Shown here in pieces: positions 24,670 through 32,235 of a stretch of 41,086 nucleotides of DNA. Each line of letters opens with the position of its first letter. The first letter of the stretch is position 1. Below the pieces are notes generated by a model, which saw only the letters and a program-made list of their open reading frames with translations, searched no databases and was not told the origin of the DNA. The translations under genes and the position numbers were made by a program. This DNA is from Flavobacterium wongokense (GTDB lineage Bacteria; Bacteroidota; Bacteroidia; Flavobacteriales; Flavobacteriaceae). The stretch lies in NCBI RefSeq assembly GCF_021608265.1, contig NZ_JAKIHP010000010.1:1-41086 (forward strand), read 5' to 3'.

Positions 24670-25161
24670 ATGAATTATATGAGCAAGTTTAAACTAGACG
24701 AAGTAGACCACCAAATCTTGGACATGTTGATTGACAACACCAGAATCCCATTTACAGACATTGCAAAAAAATTGCTTATTTCTGCAGGAACGGTTCACGT
24801 AAGGGTGAAGAAAATGGAAGACCAGGGAATTATCATGGGTTCTTCATTGTCATTGGATTATGAAAAACTTGGATATTCTTTCATCGCTTATGTGGGTGTG
24901 TTTTTGAACAACACTTCACAAACCAAATTTGTATTGGAAAGAATCAACGACATTCCGTATGTAACTGTTGCACACGTAACTACCGGAAAGTTCAACATCT
25001 TCTGTAAAATCCGTGCAAAGGATACCAAACATGCCAAAGACGTTATCTTCATGATTGACGATATCGAAGGTGTTTACAGAACCGAAACGATGATTTCGCT
25101 TGAAGAAAGCATCAACGACAAAAAACGTTTGATGCACACTATTTTCCAGGAATTGGACTAG
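24670..25161 (+). CDS. Lrp/AsnC family transcriptional regulator
   Basis: 163 residues. It has an N-terminal winged helix-turn-helix (LDEVDHQILDMLIDNTRIPF, then TDIAKKLLISAGTVHVRVKKME) and a C-terminal ligand-sensing RAM domain from about residue 70 (YVGVFLNNTSQ; VAHVTTGKFNIFCKIRAKD). It probably senses an amino acid and controls metabolism genes, as Lrp does. The start could be Met4 (24679). A near-consensus -7 box TGTCTTTG lies at 24631-24638. It is followed by an intrinsic terminator and then ppc. Confidence 0.92.
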   Translation: MNYMSKFKLDEVDHQILDMLIDNTRIPFTDIAKKLLISAGTVHVRVKKMEDQGIIMGSSLSLDYEKLGYSFIAYVGVFLNNTSQTKFVLERINDIPYVTVAHVTTGKFNIFCKIRAKDTKHAKDVIFMIDDIEGVYRTETMISLEESINDKKRLMHTIFQELD

Positions 25162-25184
25162 TCATCAGCTAAAATAAAAAACAG

Positions 25185-25212
25185 ACCTCAAGTGCAAGCT
25201 TGAGGTTTTTTT
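25185..25212 (+). terminator. Intrinsic terminator after the Lrp-type gene
   Basis: CCTCAAG (25186-25192) pairs with CTTGAGG (25199-25205) around a 6-base loop. The outer A-T pair extends the stem, and seven T residues follow. It separates the regulator from ppc. Confidence 0.88.
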
Positions 25213-25239
25213 GTACATTTAGAATTCAATTCTTCCGCC

Positions 25240-27825
25240 ATGTATACCTTGCCAAAAATCGAGCGCTTCAATCAGAATGTGTTGTCAAAATACCACATCT
25301 ACAACAGTGTGTTCATTACGCTGCCGTTTGACGCCATTGACAATACCGGAGTTTTACTGCCTTTGTTTTCTGAAGTGTGTGAGAATGGTTTTAAAAAGAA
25401 TTGGTCCCCAAAAAAAATAGTCGATTTCTTTGCCGAAAAATACCTCGACCACGCCACTGAAGAACAGAAAATTGATTTGATGTTCCGGTTTATTCAATAC
25501 GTGGAAAGGCAGATTGTGCTTTTTGATGCTATAGAAGATGCCGCTTTTCCGATTGTCAACAACCTCGAAGGAAGAGGGTCTTTGCGAGACATTAAGGAGA
25601 AATCAGAAGCCAAAGACAAGCATGATGAATTGATTAGCTTTCTGGAAACCTTTAAGGTCAGGACTGTGTTGACGGCACATCCGACGCAGTTTTATCCCGG
25701 CTCTGTTCTGGGAATCATCACCGATTTGACCGAAGCAGTCCGGCAGAATGATTTGCTCAAAATCAAACAATTGTTGGCACAATTAGGCAAAACACCATTC
25801 TTCAAAAAAGAAAAACCAACTCCTTACGACGAAGCAGTAAGCCTGGTTTGGTACCTCGAAAATGTATTTTATCAAACCATTGGCGAAATGATGCAATACC
25901 TTCAGAAGAATATTTTTGGAGGCAGTATCATCGAAAACCCAATAGTTAATTTGGGCTTTTGGCCTGGTGGAGACCGCGACGGGAATCCTTTTGTAACTCC
26001 CGAAATAACCCGAAAAGTTGCCGACAGGCTACGAAACTCCATCTTAAAATGTTATTATTTTGATGTTAAGGCGCTGCGGCGCAAACTCACGTTTAATGGT
26101 GTCGATTCGATTATCATAAGCCTCGAAAATCGATTGTATCGTTCAGTCTTTTATTCGCAGGGCGATATTTTCATTACGCTTGATGAATTAGCAATCGAAC
26201 TCAACAAGGTAAAGCAAATCATAACCAACGAGCATCATTCGTTATACCTGGATGAGGTCAATCTGCTATTGCAGAAAATCAATCAGTTTGGGTTTCATTT
26301 TGCATCATTGGACATTCGTCAGAACAGCCACATACACAATCGGGTTTTTGATGATATTATTGCTTATCTGAAAAAGGAACAGGCTGTCAATTTACCTTCA
26401 GATTTTGACTCTTTATCGGAAAGTCAAAAAATGGAAATCATTGCCAAACTTCAGTTCGACCTGACTAAGCACACTTTTGAAAACGAATTGACCGCTTCCA
26501 CTTTGGATACCATAAAACTGATGCGTGAAATTCAGGATAAAAGTGGCGAAAAAGGCTGTAACCGTTACATCATAAGCAATAATGAAAGCGCATTGAACGT
26601 AATTGAAACTTTTGCCATGTTCCGTTTATTAAATTGGGAAAATCCAACGGTTGACATTGTTCCGTTATTTGAATCGGTTGACGATTTGCAAAAAGCCGAT
26701 GTTATTATGGAACAATTATACCAAAACGAAGTGTATCGAAACCATCTGAAACAACGAAATGATAAGCAAACTGTGATGCTTGGCTTTTCTGATGGAACTA
26801 AGGATGGCGGCTATTTAATGGCAAACTGGAGCATCTTCAAAGCCAAGGAAACCATTACAGAAGTTTCAAGAAAATATGGTATCAAAGTTATTTTCTTTGA
26901 CGGCCGTGGCGGGCCACCGGCAAGAGGAGGAGGAAAGACGCACAAGTTTTATGCTTCGTTGGGTTCCACCATCGAGAATCAGGAAATTCAGGTTACGGTG
27001 CAAGGACAAACGATTAGTTCCAATTTTGGGACTTTGGATTCCTGCCGTTATAATTTGGAGAATCTGCTGAGTGCCGGTGTGGCTAACCAGGTTTTTAATA
27101 AGGATGAAAATAACCTAACGGATTCGGACAAAAAAATTATTGACGAACTGGCGGACATTGGCTATCAAAAATACCTCGACTTTAAGGCGCATCCAAAGTT
27201 CATCCCGTATCTTGAAAAGATTAGTACACTGACCTATTTTGCCAAAGCCAATATTGGAAGCCGTCCTTCCAAAAGGAACACCGATGATAAATTAAATTTT
27301 TCCGATTTGCGTGCCATTCCCTTTGTAAGTGCGTGGAGCCAGCTCAAACAAAACGTTCCCGGATTCTTCGGAGTAGGAACAGCACTCAAACATTATGAAG
27401 ATACCAACCAGTGGGATCAGCTGCAAAGGCTTTATGACGATTCGTTATTTTTTAGGACTTTATTGGAAAACAGCATGATGTCGCTGGCAAAATGCTTCTT
27501 TCCGTTAACTGCCTATATGAAAGATGACGCTGAGTTTGGTGCCTTTTGGCAGATTATTTATGATGAATTCCTCGAAACCAAAAGATTGCTGCTCAAAATT
27601 GCCGGCCACAAAGAGTTGATGGAAAATTATCCCGATGGAAAAGCATCCATTGCAATGCGGGAACAAATCGTGATGCCTTTATTGGCAATCCAGCAATATG
27701 CTTCTTCGCAAATCAATGAAATGAGACGCACCAACAAAGTTGACGAAAAGCTCATGGGTGTTTACGAAAAACTGGTAACGCGTTCCTTGTTTGGAAACAC
27801 CAATGCAGCACGGAATTCGGCTTAA
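25240..27825 (+). CDS. ppc: Phosphoenolpyruvate carboxylase
   Basis: 861 residues. It adds bicarbonate to phosphoenolpyruvate to make oxaloacetate, refilling the TCA cycle. Visible motifs are VLTAHPTQFYPGS (catalytic His; canonical PPC has TAHPTE), FWPGGDRDGNP, LGFSDGTKDGGYLMANW, and the glycine-rich loop DGRGGPPARGGGKTHKF (canonical GRGGxxGRGGGP). FRTLLENSMMSLAK follows, and the C-terminus is RNSA, where E. coli ends RNTG with the aspartate-binding Asn. It is therefore a divergent, flavobacterial-type PPC of nearly normal length. It lies after a terminator, with a weak TACATTTA box at 25214-25221, and its stop overlaps the convergent gene's stop. Confidence 0.95.
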   Translation: MYTLPKIERFNQNVLSKYHIYNSVFITLPFDAIDNTGVLLPLFSEVCENGFKKNWSPKKIVDFFAEKYLDHATEEQKIDLMFRFIQYVERQIVLFDAIEDAAFPIVNNLEGRGSLRDIKEKSEAKDKHDELISFLETFKVRTVLTAHPTQFYPGSVLGIITDLTEAVRQNDLLKIKQLLAQLGKTPFFKKEKPTPYDEAVSLVWYLENVFYQTIGEMMQYLQKNIFGGSIIENPIVNLGFWPGGDRDGNPFVTPEITRKVADRLRNSILKCYYFDVKALRRKLTFNGVDSIIISLENRLYRSVFYSQGDIFITLDELAIELNKVKQIITNEHHSLYLDEVNLLLQKINQFGFHFASLDIRQNSHIHNRVFDDIIAYLKKEQAVNLPSDFDSLSESQKMEIIAKLQFDLTKHTFENELTASTLDTIKLMREIQDKSGEKGCNRYIISNNESALNVIETFAMFRLLNWENPTVDIVPLFESVDDLQKADVIMEQLYQNEVYRNHLKQRNDKQTVMLGFSDGTKDGGYLMANWSIFKAKETITEVSRKYGIKVIFFDGRGGPPARGGGKTHKFYASLGSTIENQEIQVTVQGQTISSNFGTLDSCRYNLENLLSAGVANQVFNKDENNLTDSDKKIIDELADIGYQKYLDFKAHPKFIPYLEKISTLTYFAKANIGSRPSKRNTDDKLNFSDLRAIPFVSAWSQLKQNVPGFFGVGTALKHYEDTNQWDQLQRLYDDSLFFRTLLENSMMSLAKCFFPLTAYMKDDAEFGAFWQIIYDEFLETKRLLLKIAGHKELMENYPDGKASIAMREQIVMPLLAIQQYASSQINEMRRTNKVDEKLMGVYEKLVTRSLFGNTNAARNSA

Positions 27826-29183
27826 ATCTTTACAAACTTTAACTGATGGGTTTCAGCAATGGTCGTAATTTGTAAAAAATAGATTCCGTTTTGTAAAGTT
27901 TGAATATCAATGCCTTCAAACCCGTTTACCGAAACGCTTACGGCTTTACCCGTAACATCAAAAATCTGTCCTTTGACAAACACAACATTCGGACTTGCTT
28001 TAACATTTAAGTAGTGTTTTGTTGGATTTGGATATAATACCAATCCCTCATTGTTGGTAAAATCATTTGAGCCAAGTTGGGTACAAATTACTTCAGCGGG
28101 TGACCGCCTAATTTGGTTATCTCCCAAGCCCAGCCTGCCATCGTCATTATATCCGAAGGCAAAAAGGTTTTTATTTGAATTTAATGCTAGGGTATGGGCA
28201 TACGAAAGTTGAATGTCAACCCAGTTTCTCCCAGCACCAACCTGCGTTGGGATTAATTTTGATGTTATTGTGGCACTTCCAATTCCGAGCTGCCCCAAAC
28301 TGTTAGAACCCCAGGTCCATAACGTTCCATCCGATTTGATTGCCGCTGTATGATAACCGCCCGCATTGGCGTTAAGCCATTGTCCTGTTCCAATCTGAAT
28401 CGGTTCATAAGAATCGTCATTGGTATTGTTCCCTAACTGTCCGTGTAAATTCCATCCCCAGGTCCACAATGTCCCATCAGTTCTAATACCTACGGTATGA
28501 TGATAACCTGCATTGACCAATGTCCAATTGGTATCAGTTCCCACTTGGGTTGGAAAAGTGGTATTGCCCAATGTTCCCAACTGCCCGTAATCTGCGCTGC
28601 CCCAGGCCCAAAGTGTGCCATCAGCCTTAATTCCAAAAGAGGTTTGTTGCCCTGCAGATATAGAGACCCAATTCGTGCTGGTTCCAATTTGTATCGGATG
28701 GTTTTTGATTACCAAAGTCCCGTCACCCAACTCTCCAGCGTAATTGCTGCCCCAGGCCCATAAGGTTCCGTCGGTTTTTATGGCCAGTGAATGATAGGCT
28801 CCGCCCGCAACTTTTGCCCAGTTGGTTGCAGTTCCAATCTGTATCGGTGTATGGACGCCGGTAAAGCCATCGTTGCCAAGCTGCCCCGAAGAATTAGATC
28901 CCCAGGCCCATAAAGAACCGTCGAGCTTTATGCCCAACATATGGTTGTAACCCGTCGTAATTTCCTTCCAGTCAAAGTTACCGGCGACTAAAGTTGGTGA
29001 ATTCCTGTTTGTCGTTGTTCCATCTGCAAGCTGTCCTTCAGGATTATAACCCCAGGTCCAAAGTGAACCATCTTCCTTAATGGAAACTGACTGCCCATTC
29101 CTGGCTGATATTTTTTCCCAGCATTGGGCATATCCATTTAAAAGTCCAAAAATAAATAACGCGGAATAGATAATTTTTTTCAT
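27822..29183 (-). CDS. RCC1-repeat secreted protein with T9SS sorting domain
   Basis: 453 residues. There is a signal peptide (IYSALFIFGLLNGYAQ) and then seven RCC1-type repeats of about 50 residues, each with a DG(S/T)LW(A/T)WGxNxxGQLG core (about residues 38 to 350), predicted to form a beta-propeller. A type A T9SS sorting domain closes the protein (from about 378, LYPNPTKHYLNVK; ends LKFVKI). It is probably secreted or surface-attached and binds a protein or carbohydrate partner; function unknown. The 3' end overlaps the ppc stop by 4 bases. The promoter box is at 29211-29218. Confidence 0.9.
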   Translation of the reverse strand: MKKIIYSALFIFGLLNGYAQCWEKISARNGQSVSIKEDGSLWTWGYNPEGQLADGTTTNRNSPTLVAGNFDWKEITTGYNHMLGIKLDGSLWAWGSNSSGQLGNDGFTGVHTPIQIGTATNWAKVAGGAYHSLAIKTDGTLWAWGSNYAGELGDGTLVIKNHPIQIGTSTNWVSISAGQQTSFGIKADGTLWAWGSADYGQLGTLGNTTFPTQVGTDTNWTLVNAGYHHTVGIRTDGTLWTWGWNLHGQLGNNTNDDSYEPIQIGTGQWLNANAGGYHTAAIKSDGTLWTWGSNSLGQLGIGSATITSKLIPTQVGAGRNWVDIQLSYAHTLALNSNKNLFAFGYNDDGRLGLGDNQIRRSPAEVICTQLGSNDFTNNEGLVLYPNPTKHYLNVKASPNVVFVKGQIFDVTGKAVSVSVNGFEGIDIQTLQNGIYFLQITTIAETHQLKFVKI

Positions 29184-29210
29184 GGCTTACAATTTAGGAA
29201 ATAGACTACT

Positions 29211-29218
29211 CAAAGCTA
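29211..29218 (-). promoter_or_regulatory. Promoter -7 box for the RCC1-repeat gene
   Basis: On the minus strand this reads TAGCTTTG, matching TAnnTTTG, 27 bases before the ATG at 29183. Confidence 0.5.
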
Positions 29219-29307
29219 AGTAATTTTTTGATTGTAACGCACTTACATTAAGTTATTTTTATCATTAAGCATTTGCCTTAATGGATATGACAAAAAAAAC
29301 GAAGCTG

Positions 29308-29964
29308 CTATTTTTCTTTGTTTTCCCTTTGTGCCTTAATGTCTTTACTTCGTTGCCTGGCAATGTAAATGGTGATAAAAAAGAACACCGGAATCTTGAA
29401 GAACAAAAAGAAGAAGGCCAATTTAGGCATGAAGAAACTCAGTATCATGCACAATAATCCGTTGAGCATATCAAGATTGAACATGTCCCGGAAACGCTTG
29501 CGCTCTTCCTCGGTAATCTTTTCGGTATTGATAAAATCTTCCTTCAGGTTGGCACTGTCCCAAATAAAATTCTGGCAGCAGGCCAATGAAAAAATGTTCA
29601 GGCTGTATAAAAATATTGCCGGTGAATCCCCAAAATGGGTACTCAAAACACTCGTGGCAAATGGCAGCGTCACAATAAAAAACAACCATAAAACATTATA
29701 GGTCATCGTGCGGTCATTCATTTTATGGATGTAAGTATACATATTGTGATGCGTACGCCAAAAGGCTGCAATATTGATGAAGGAAAGAATGAATGCGAGG
29801 TAGTTTTTCCAAGGCAGTAACAAATCTTCAAAAGTAAGGTGATGGCTTTCGGGTAAATTGAGTTTTAAATCCAATGCCAATAACGTAATTGCAATTGCAA
29901 CGATCGCATCGCTGAAAAACAGCATGCGCTCATACGGGATTTCTTTTTTGAGGTGTTCTTTCAT
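29308..29964 (-). CDS. TMEM175/DUF1211-family membrane protein (putative potassium channel)
   Basis: 218 residues with about six hydrophobic segments. The family hallmark RMLFFSDAIVAIAITLLALDL (the FSD motif in the first segment) lies at about residues 13-33, and NIAAFWRTHHNMYTYI follows at about 63-78. Bacterial TMEM175 proteins form tetrameric, leak-type potassium channels, so a channel is the best guess. The C-terminus is basic. The promoter box TAAATTTG at 29970-29977 leaves only 5 bases before the ATG. Confidence 0.85.
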   Translation of the reverse strand: MKEHLKKEIPYERMLFFSDAIVAIAITLLALDLKLNLPESHHLTFEDLLLPWKNYLAFILSFINIAAFWRTHHNMYTYIHKMNDRTMTYNVLWLFFIVTLPFATSVLSTHFGDSPAIFLYSLNIFSLACCQNFIWDSANLKEDFINTEKITEEERKRFRDMFNLDMLNGLLCMILSFFMPKLAFFFLFFKIPVFFFITIYIARQRSKDIKAQRENKEK

Positions 29965-29969
29965 CCTTA

Positions 29970-29977
29970 CAAATTTA
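29970..29977 (-). promoter_or_regulatory. Promoter -7 box touching the TMEM175 gene start
   Basis: On the minus strand this reads TAAATTTG, then 5 bases, then ATG. This spacing would start the transcript at or next to the start codon. Confidence 0.5.
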
Positions 29978-29997
29978 GATTATTTAATAAAAACTTC

Positions 29998-30005
29998 CAT
30001 CTTTG
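29998..30005 (+). promoter_or_regulatory. Possible promoter -7 box for the DinB gene
   Basis: CATCTTTG differs from TAnnTTTG in its first base. It lies 20 bases before the ATG at 30026. Confidence 0.4.
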
Positions 30006-30025
30006 TATGATAATAAACACTTCTC

Positions 30026-30544
30026 ATGAAACCAACCGATTTAAAACCCGATGAATTTGCATCGTACTATGGTACCTATATCAATCAGGTATCCAATGAA
30101 TACAATCTTGTGGAAGAACTCGAAATTTCGGTGCACCGATTGATAAAATTCGTGCAGAACATTCCATTAGACAAATTTGATTACCGTTATGCTGAAGGCA
30201 AATGGACCATAAAGGATATCATCCAGCATATCATAGATGCCGAACGTATTTTTGCCTATCGCGCTTTGCGTTTTGCACGCAATGATCAAACACCGTTGGC
30301 TAGCTTTGAGGAAAATAATTATGTTGATGAAGCCAATGCCAATAAAAGGAGCATCCAGGAATTGCTGACCGAACTTGCAGTCGTAAGACAGGCAACCTTA
30401 TCACTTTTCAAATCCTTCTCCAATGAAGAATTGATGCGAAAAGGAATTGCTTCGAATAATCCGATGTCGGTGCGGGCTTTGGGTTTTGTCATCATTGGGC
30501 ATCAAAACCACCATCAGCGCGTTTTTCAGGAAAGGTATTTATAA
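30026..30544 (+). CDS. DinB-fold protein (putative metal-dependent transferase)
   Basis: 172 residues with the four-helix DinB/YfiT pattern. The first metal-binding histidine is in IKDIIQHIIDAERIFAYRAL (about 66-85), and the C-terminal pair is in GHQNHHQRVFQERYL (about 158-172). ISVHRLIKFVQNIPLDKFDYRYAEGKW is typical of this family in Bacteroidota (first and second helices). DinB-fold proteins are often thiol S-transferases or damage-induced enzymes; the substrate here is unknown. It faces the acidic-tail gene, and a palindromic element plus a shared terminator lie between them. Confidence 0.87.
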   Translation: MKPTDLKPDEFASYYGTYINQVSNEYNLVEELEISVHRLIKFVQNIPLDKFDYRYAEGKWTIKDIIQHIIDAERIFAYRALRFARNDQTPLASFEENNYVDEANANKRSIQELLTELAVVRQATLSLFKSFSNEELMRKGIASNNPMSVRALGFVIIGHQNHHQRVFQERYL

Positions 30545-30546
30545 CT

Positions 30547-30605
30547 ACGTCACTTCGAGTGTTTTTGGCAAAGCCAAAAATGTATCGAGAAGCTCGAACT
30601 GACGT
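30547..30605. repeat. Palindromic intergenic element
   Basis: A 59-base element with inverted ends: ACGTCA (30547-30552) against TGACGT (30600-30605). The inner sequences cttcgag and ctcgaa are also complementary. The centre is a perfect hairpin: TTTTTGGC (30562-30569), loop aaa, GCCAAAAA (30573-30580). It resembles flavobacterial intergenic repeats I recall from other genomes, though I have no search to prove it. Confidence 0.65.
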
Positions 30606-30610
30606 CAAAT

Positions 30611-30648
30611 AAAAAATCCCAAACTCAATTTGAATTTGGGATTTTCTA
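30611..30648. terminator. Bidirectional intrinsic terminator
   Basis: AAAATCCCAAA (30613-30623) pairs perfectly with TTTGGGATTTT (30635-30645) around an 11-base loop, with A/T runs on both flanks. It sits between two convergent genes. Confidence 0.85.
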
Positions 30649-30664
30649 TTTTATAGGTAATCAA

Positions 30665-31093
30665 TTATTCATCATCGTCTTCGTCTTCCACAAAGTTGTC
30701 CGAAGATTCGAAATCATCGTCGTCCTCGTCATCGTCACCATCATCATCAGAACCACCTTTGTCTTTTAGTAAATCTTCTTCCTCTTCTTCTGCATCAGGG
30801 TCAGATGGCATGTCATCGTCATCATCCAAATCCTTAATTGGATCGATTGGTTCCACTACTGAATCGATATCTTCTTCCTCGTCGAATTTTTCCATACGAC
30901 TAGCAAGTTTGGTACTTACCTTTACTAAGTAAATGGTGTCTTCTGTTTTTACTTCAACGGCTTCAATCAACTCGTTTTGGGCATTTCTAAAACGAATGAT
31001 GTCAGAGTCGTCATAACCTTCAGGAAACTTATCTACCAATAGGTTCAGGATGTCTCCGGTTAGTTTAGCATAGTCTACGATTATTCTTCTCAT
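30665..31093 (-). CDS. Small protein with very acidic C-terminal tail
   Basis: 142 residues. The first ~67 form a folded-looking, conserved-type domain (MRRIIVDYAKLTGDILNLLV, then KFPEGYDDSDIIRFRNA, then AVEVKTEDTIYLVKVSTKLA). The remaining ~75 are mostly Asp and Glu in low-complexity runs. Homologues in flavobacteria are sometimes labelled DNA primase; nothing here (no zinc finger, no TOPRIM motif) supports that. It could act as a nucleic-acid mimic or histone-like chaperone, which is speculation. It is 11 bases after the deoxyhypusine-synthase-like gene on the same strand. Confidence 0.8.
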   Translation of the reverse strand: MRRIIVDYAKLTGDILNLLVDKFPEGYDDSDIIRFRNAQNELIEAVEVKTEDTIYLVKVSTKLASRMEKFDEEEDIDSVVEPIDPIKDLDDDDDMPSDPDAEEEEEDLLKDKGGSDDDGDDDEDDDDFESSDNFVEDEDDDE

Positions 31094-31104
31094 AAAAAAA
31101 CTTT

Positions 31105-32079
31105 TTATAAATCTAGTAAGTAAGCAAATATTAAAGGTACAACAATCGTTGCATCCGATTCGACAATAAATTTGGGCGTATGTATGTCAAGTTTTCCCCA
31201 AGTGATTTTCTCATTAGGAACTGCTCCCGAATAGGAACCATAACTTGTAGTTGAATCTGAAATCTGGCAAAAATAACTCCAAAAAGGAACATCGTGCATT
31301 TCCATGTCCTGGTATAACATTGGAACCACGCAGATAGGGAAATCACCTGCAATTCCACCACCAATCTGGAAGAATCCAATACCTTTTCCAGAGCAGTTTT
31401 TAGTATACCAATCGGAAAGCCACATCATGTATTCAATTCCGCTTTTCATGGTTGTAGGCTGGAATTCACCTTTGATGCAATACGAAGCAAAGATGTTACC
31501 CATCGTACTGTCTTCCCAACCAGGAACAACAATAGGTAGGTTTTTCTCAGCTGCAGCAACCATCCATGAATCCTTTGGATCGATTTCGTAGTATTGTTGC
31601 AATACACCGGAATTGATCATTTGATACATAAATTCGTGCGGGAAATAACGCTCTCCTTTTGAGTTGGCATTATTCCAAATATCATATAAATGTGATTGTA
31701 ATCTTCTGAAAGCTTCCTCTTCCGGAATGCAGGTATCGGTAACCCTGTTGTAGTGATTTTCCAATAAATCCCATTCTTCCTGTGGCGATAAATCCCGGTA
31801 ATTTGGAACTCTTTTATAGGAATTGTGAGCCACCAGGTTCATGATATCTTCTTCAAGGTTGGCCCCGGTACAAGAGATGATGTGTACCTTATCCTGACGG
31901 ATCATTTCCGCCAATGATTTTCCTAATTCAGCAGTACTCATAGCACCGGCAAGGGAAATCAGCATTTTACCATTGTCAAGCAAATGCTCTTCATATCCTT
32001 TGGCTGCATCAACAAGCGCAGCTGCGTTGAAATGAAGGTAATGTTTTTCTATAAATTGACTTATAGGTCCTTTACTCAT
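31105..32079 (-). CDS. Deoxyhypusine synthase-like protein
   Basis: 324 residues from the ATG at 32079 (MSKGPISQFIEKHY); an ATG at 32124 in the same frame would add 15 residues, and I cannot exclude it. The NAD-binding and catalytic architecture is that of deoxyhypusine synthase: AGAMSTAELG, ISCTGANLEED, GWEDSTMGNIF, then SYGSYSGAVPNEKITWGKL with the lysine of WGK in the place of the catalytic Lys329 of human DHS, then ESDATIVVPLIFA. Human DHS has GGGMVKHH at its active site, while this protein has GGGIAGDF. Bacteria lack eIF5A, so the substrate is probably a free polyamine. It sits downstream of speA. Confidence 0.88.
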   Translation of the reverse strand: MSKGPISQFIEKHYLHFNAAALVDAAKGYEEHLLDNGKMLISLAGAMSTAELGKSLAEMIRQDKVHIISCTGANLEEDIMNLVAHNSYKRVPNYRDLSPQEEWDLLENHYNRVTDTCIPEEEAFRRLQSHLYDIWNNANSKGERYFPHEFMYQMINSGVLQQYYEIDPKDSWMVAAAEKNLPIVVPGWEDSTMGNIFASYCIKGEFQPTTMKSGIEYMMWLSDWYTKNCSGKGIGFFQIGGGIAGDFPICVVPMLYQDMEMHDVPFWSYFCQISDSTTSYGSYSGAVPNEKITWGKLDIHTPKFIVESDATIVVPLIFAYLLDL

Positions 32080-32149
32080 TTTAGTAGTTGTTTTTTCCGC
32101 TGCCTTCCATAATTTGGTTAGCATCGGTGTTGTTTGTAGTTGCTGGGTT

Positions 32150-32180
32150 CAAAGAAAAACTTTTTTTCTAAAACTACAAA
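32150..32180 (-). promoter_or_regulatory. Promoter for the deoxyhypusine-synthase-like gene
   Basis: On the minus strand TTTG (32177-32180) lies 19 bases before TTTCTTTG (32150-32157), which misses the -7 consensus TAnnTTTG at one base. Together with the hairpin at 32204-32232 it suggests a separate transcription unit after speA. Confidence 0.5.
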
Positions 32181-32203
32181 CAGTTTTTATAATTTAATTT
32201 GGT

Positions 32204-32232
32204 TAAAAATTACAGTTGCATATAACTGTAAT
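32204..32232 (-). terminator. Hairpin with T-run directly after speA
   Basis: On the minus strand ATTACAGTT pairs perfectly with AACTGTAAT (plus-strand coordinates 32209-32217 and 32224-32232) around 6 bases, followed by TTTTT. It begins 3 bases beyond the speA stop. The stem is AT-rich, so termination may be partial. Confidence 0.65.
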
Positions 32233-32235
32233 ACT

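Noticed and set aside
30696..30932. A Ser-rich 78-residue plus-strand ORF
   Set aside because: It is the antisense reading of the Asp/Glu tail codons (gat/gaa) of the gene at 30665-31093.
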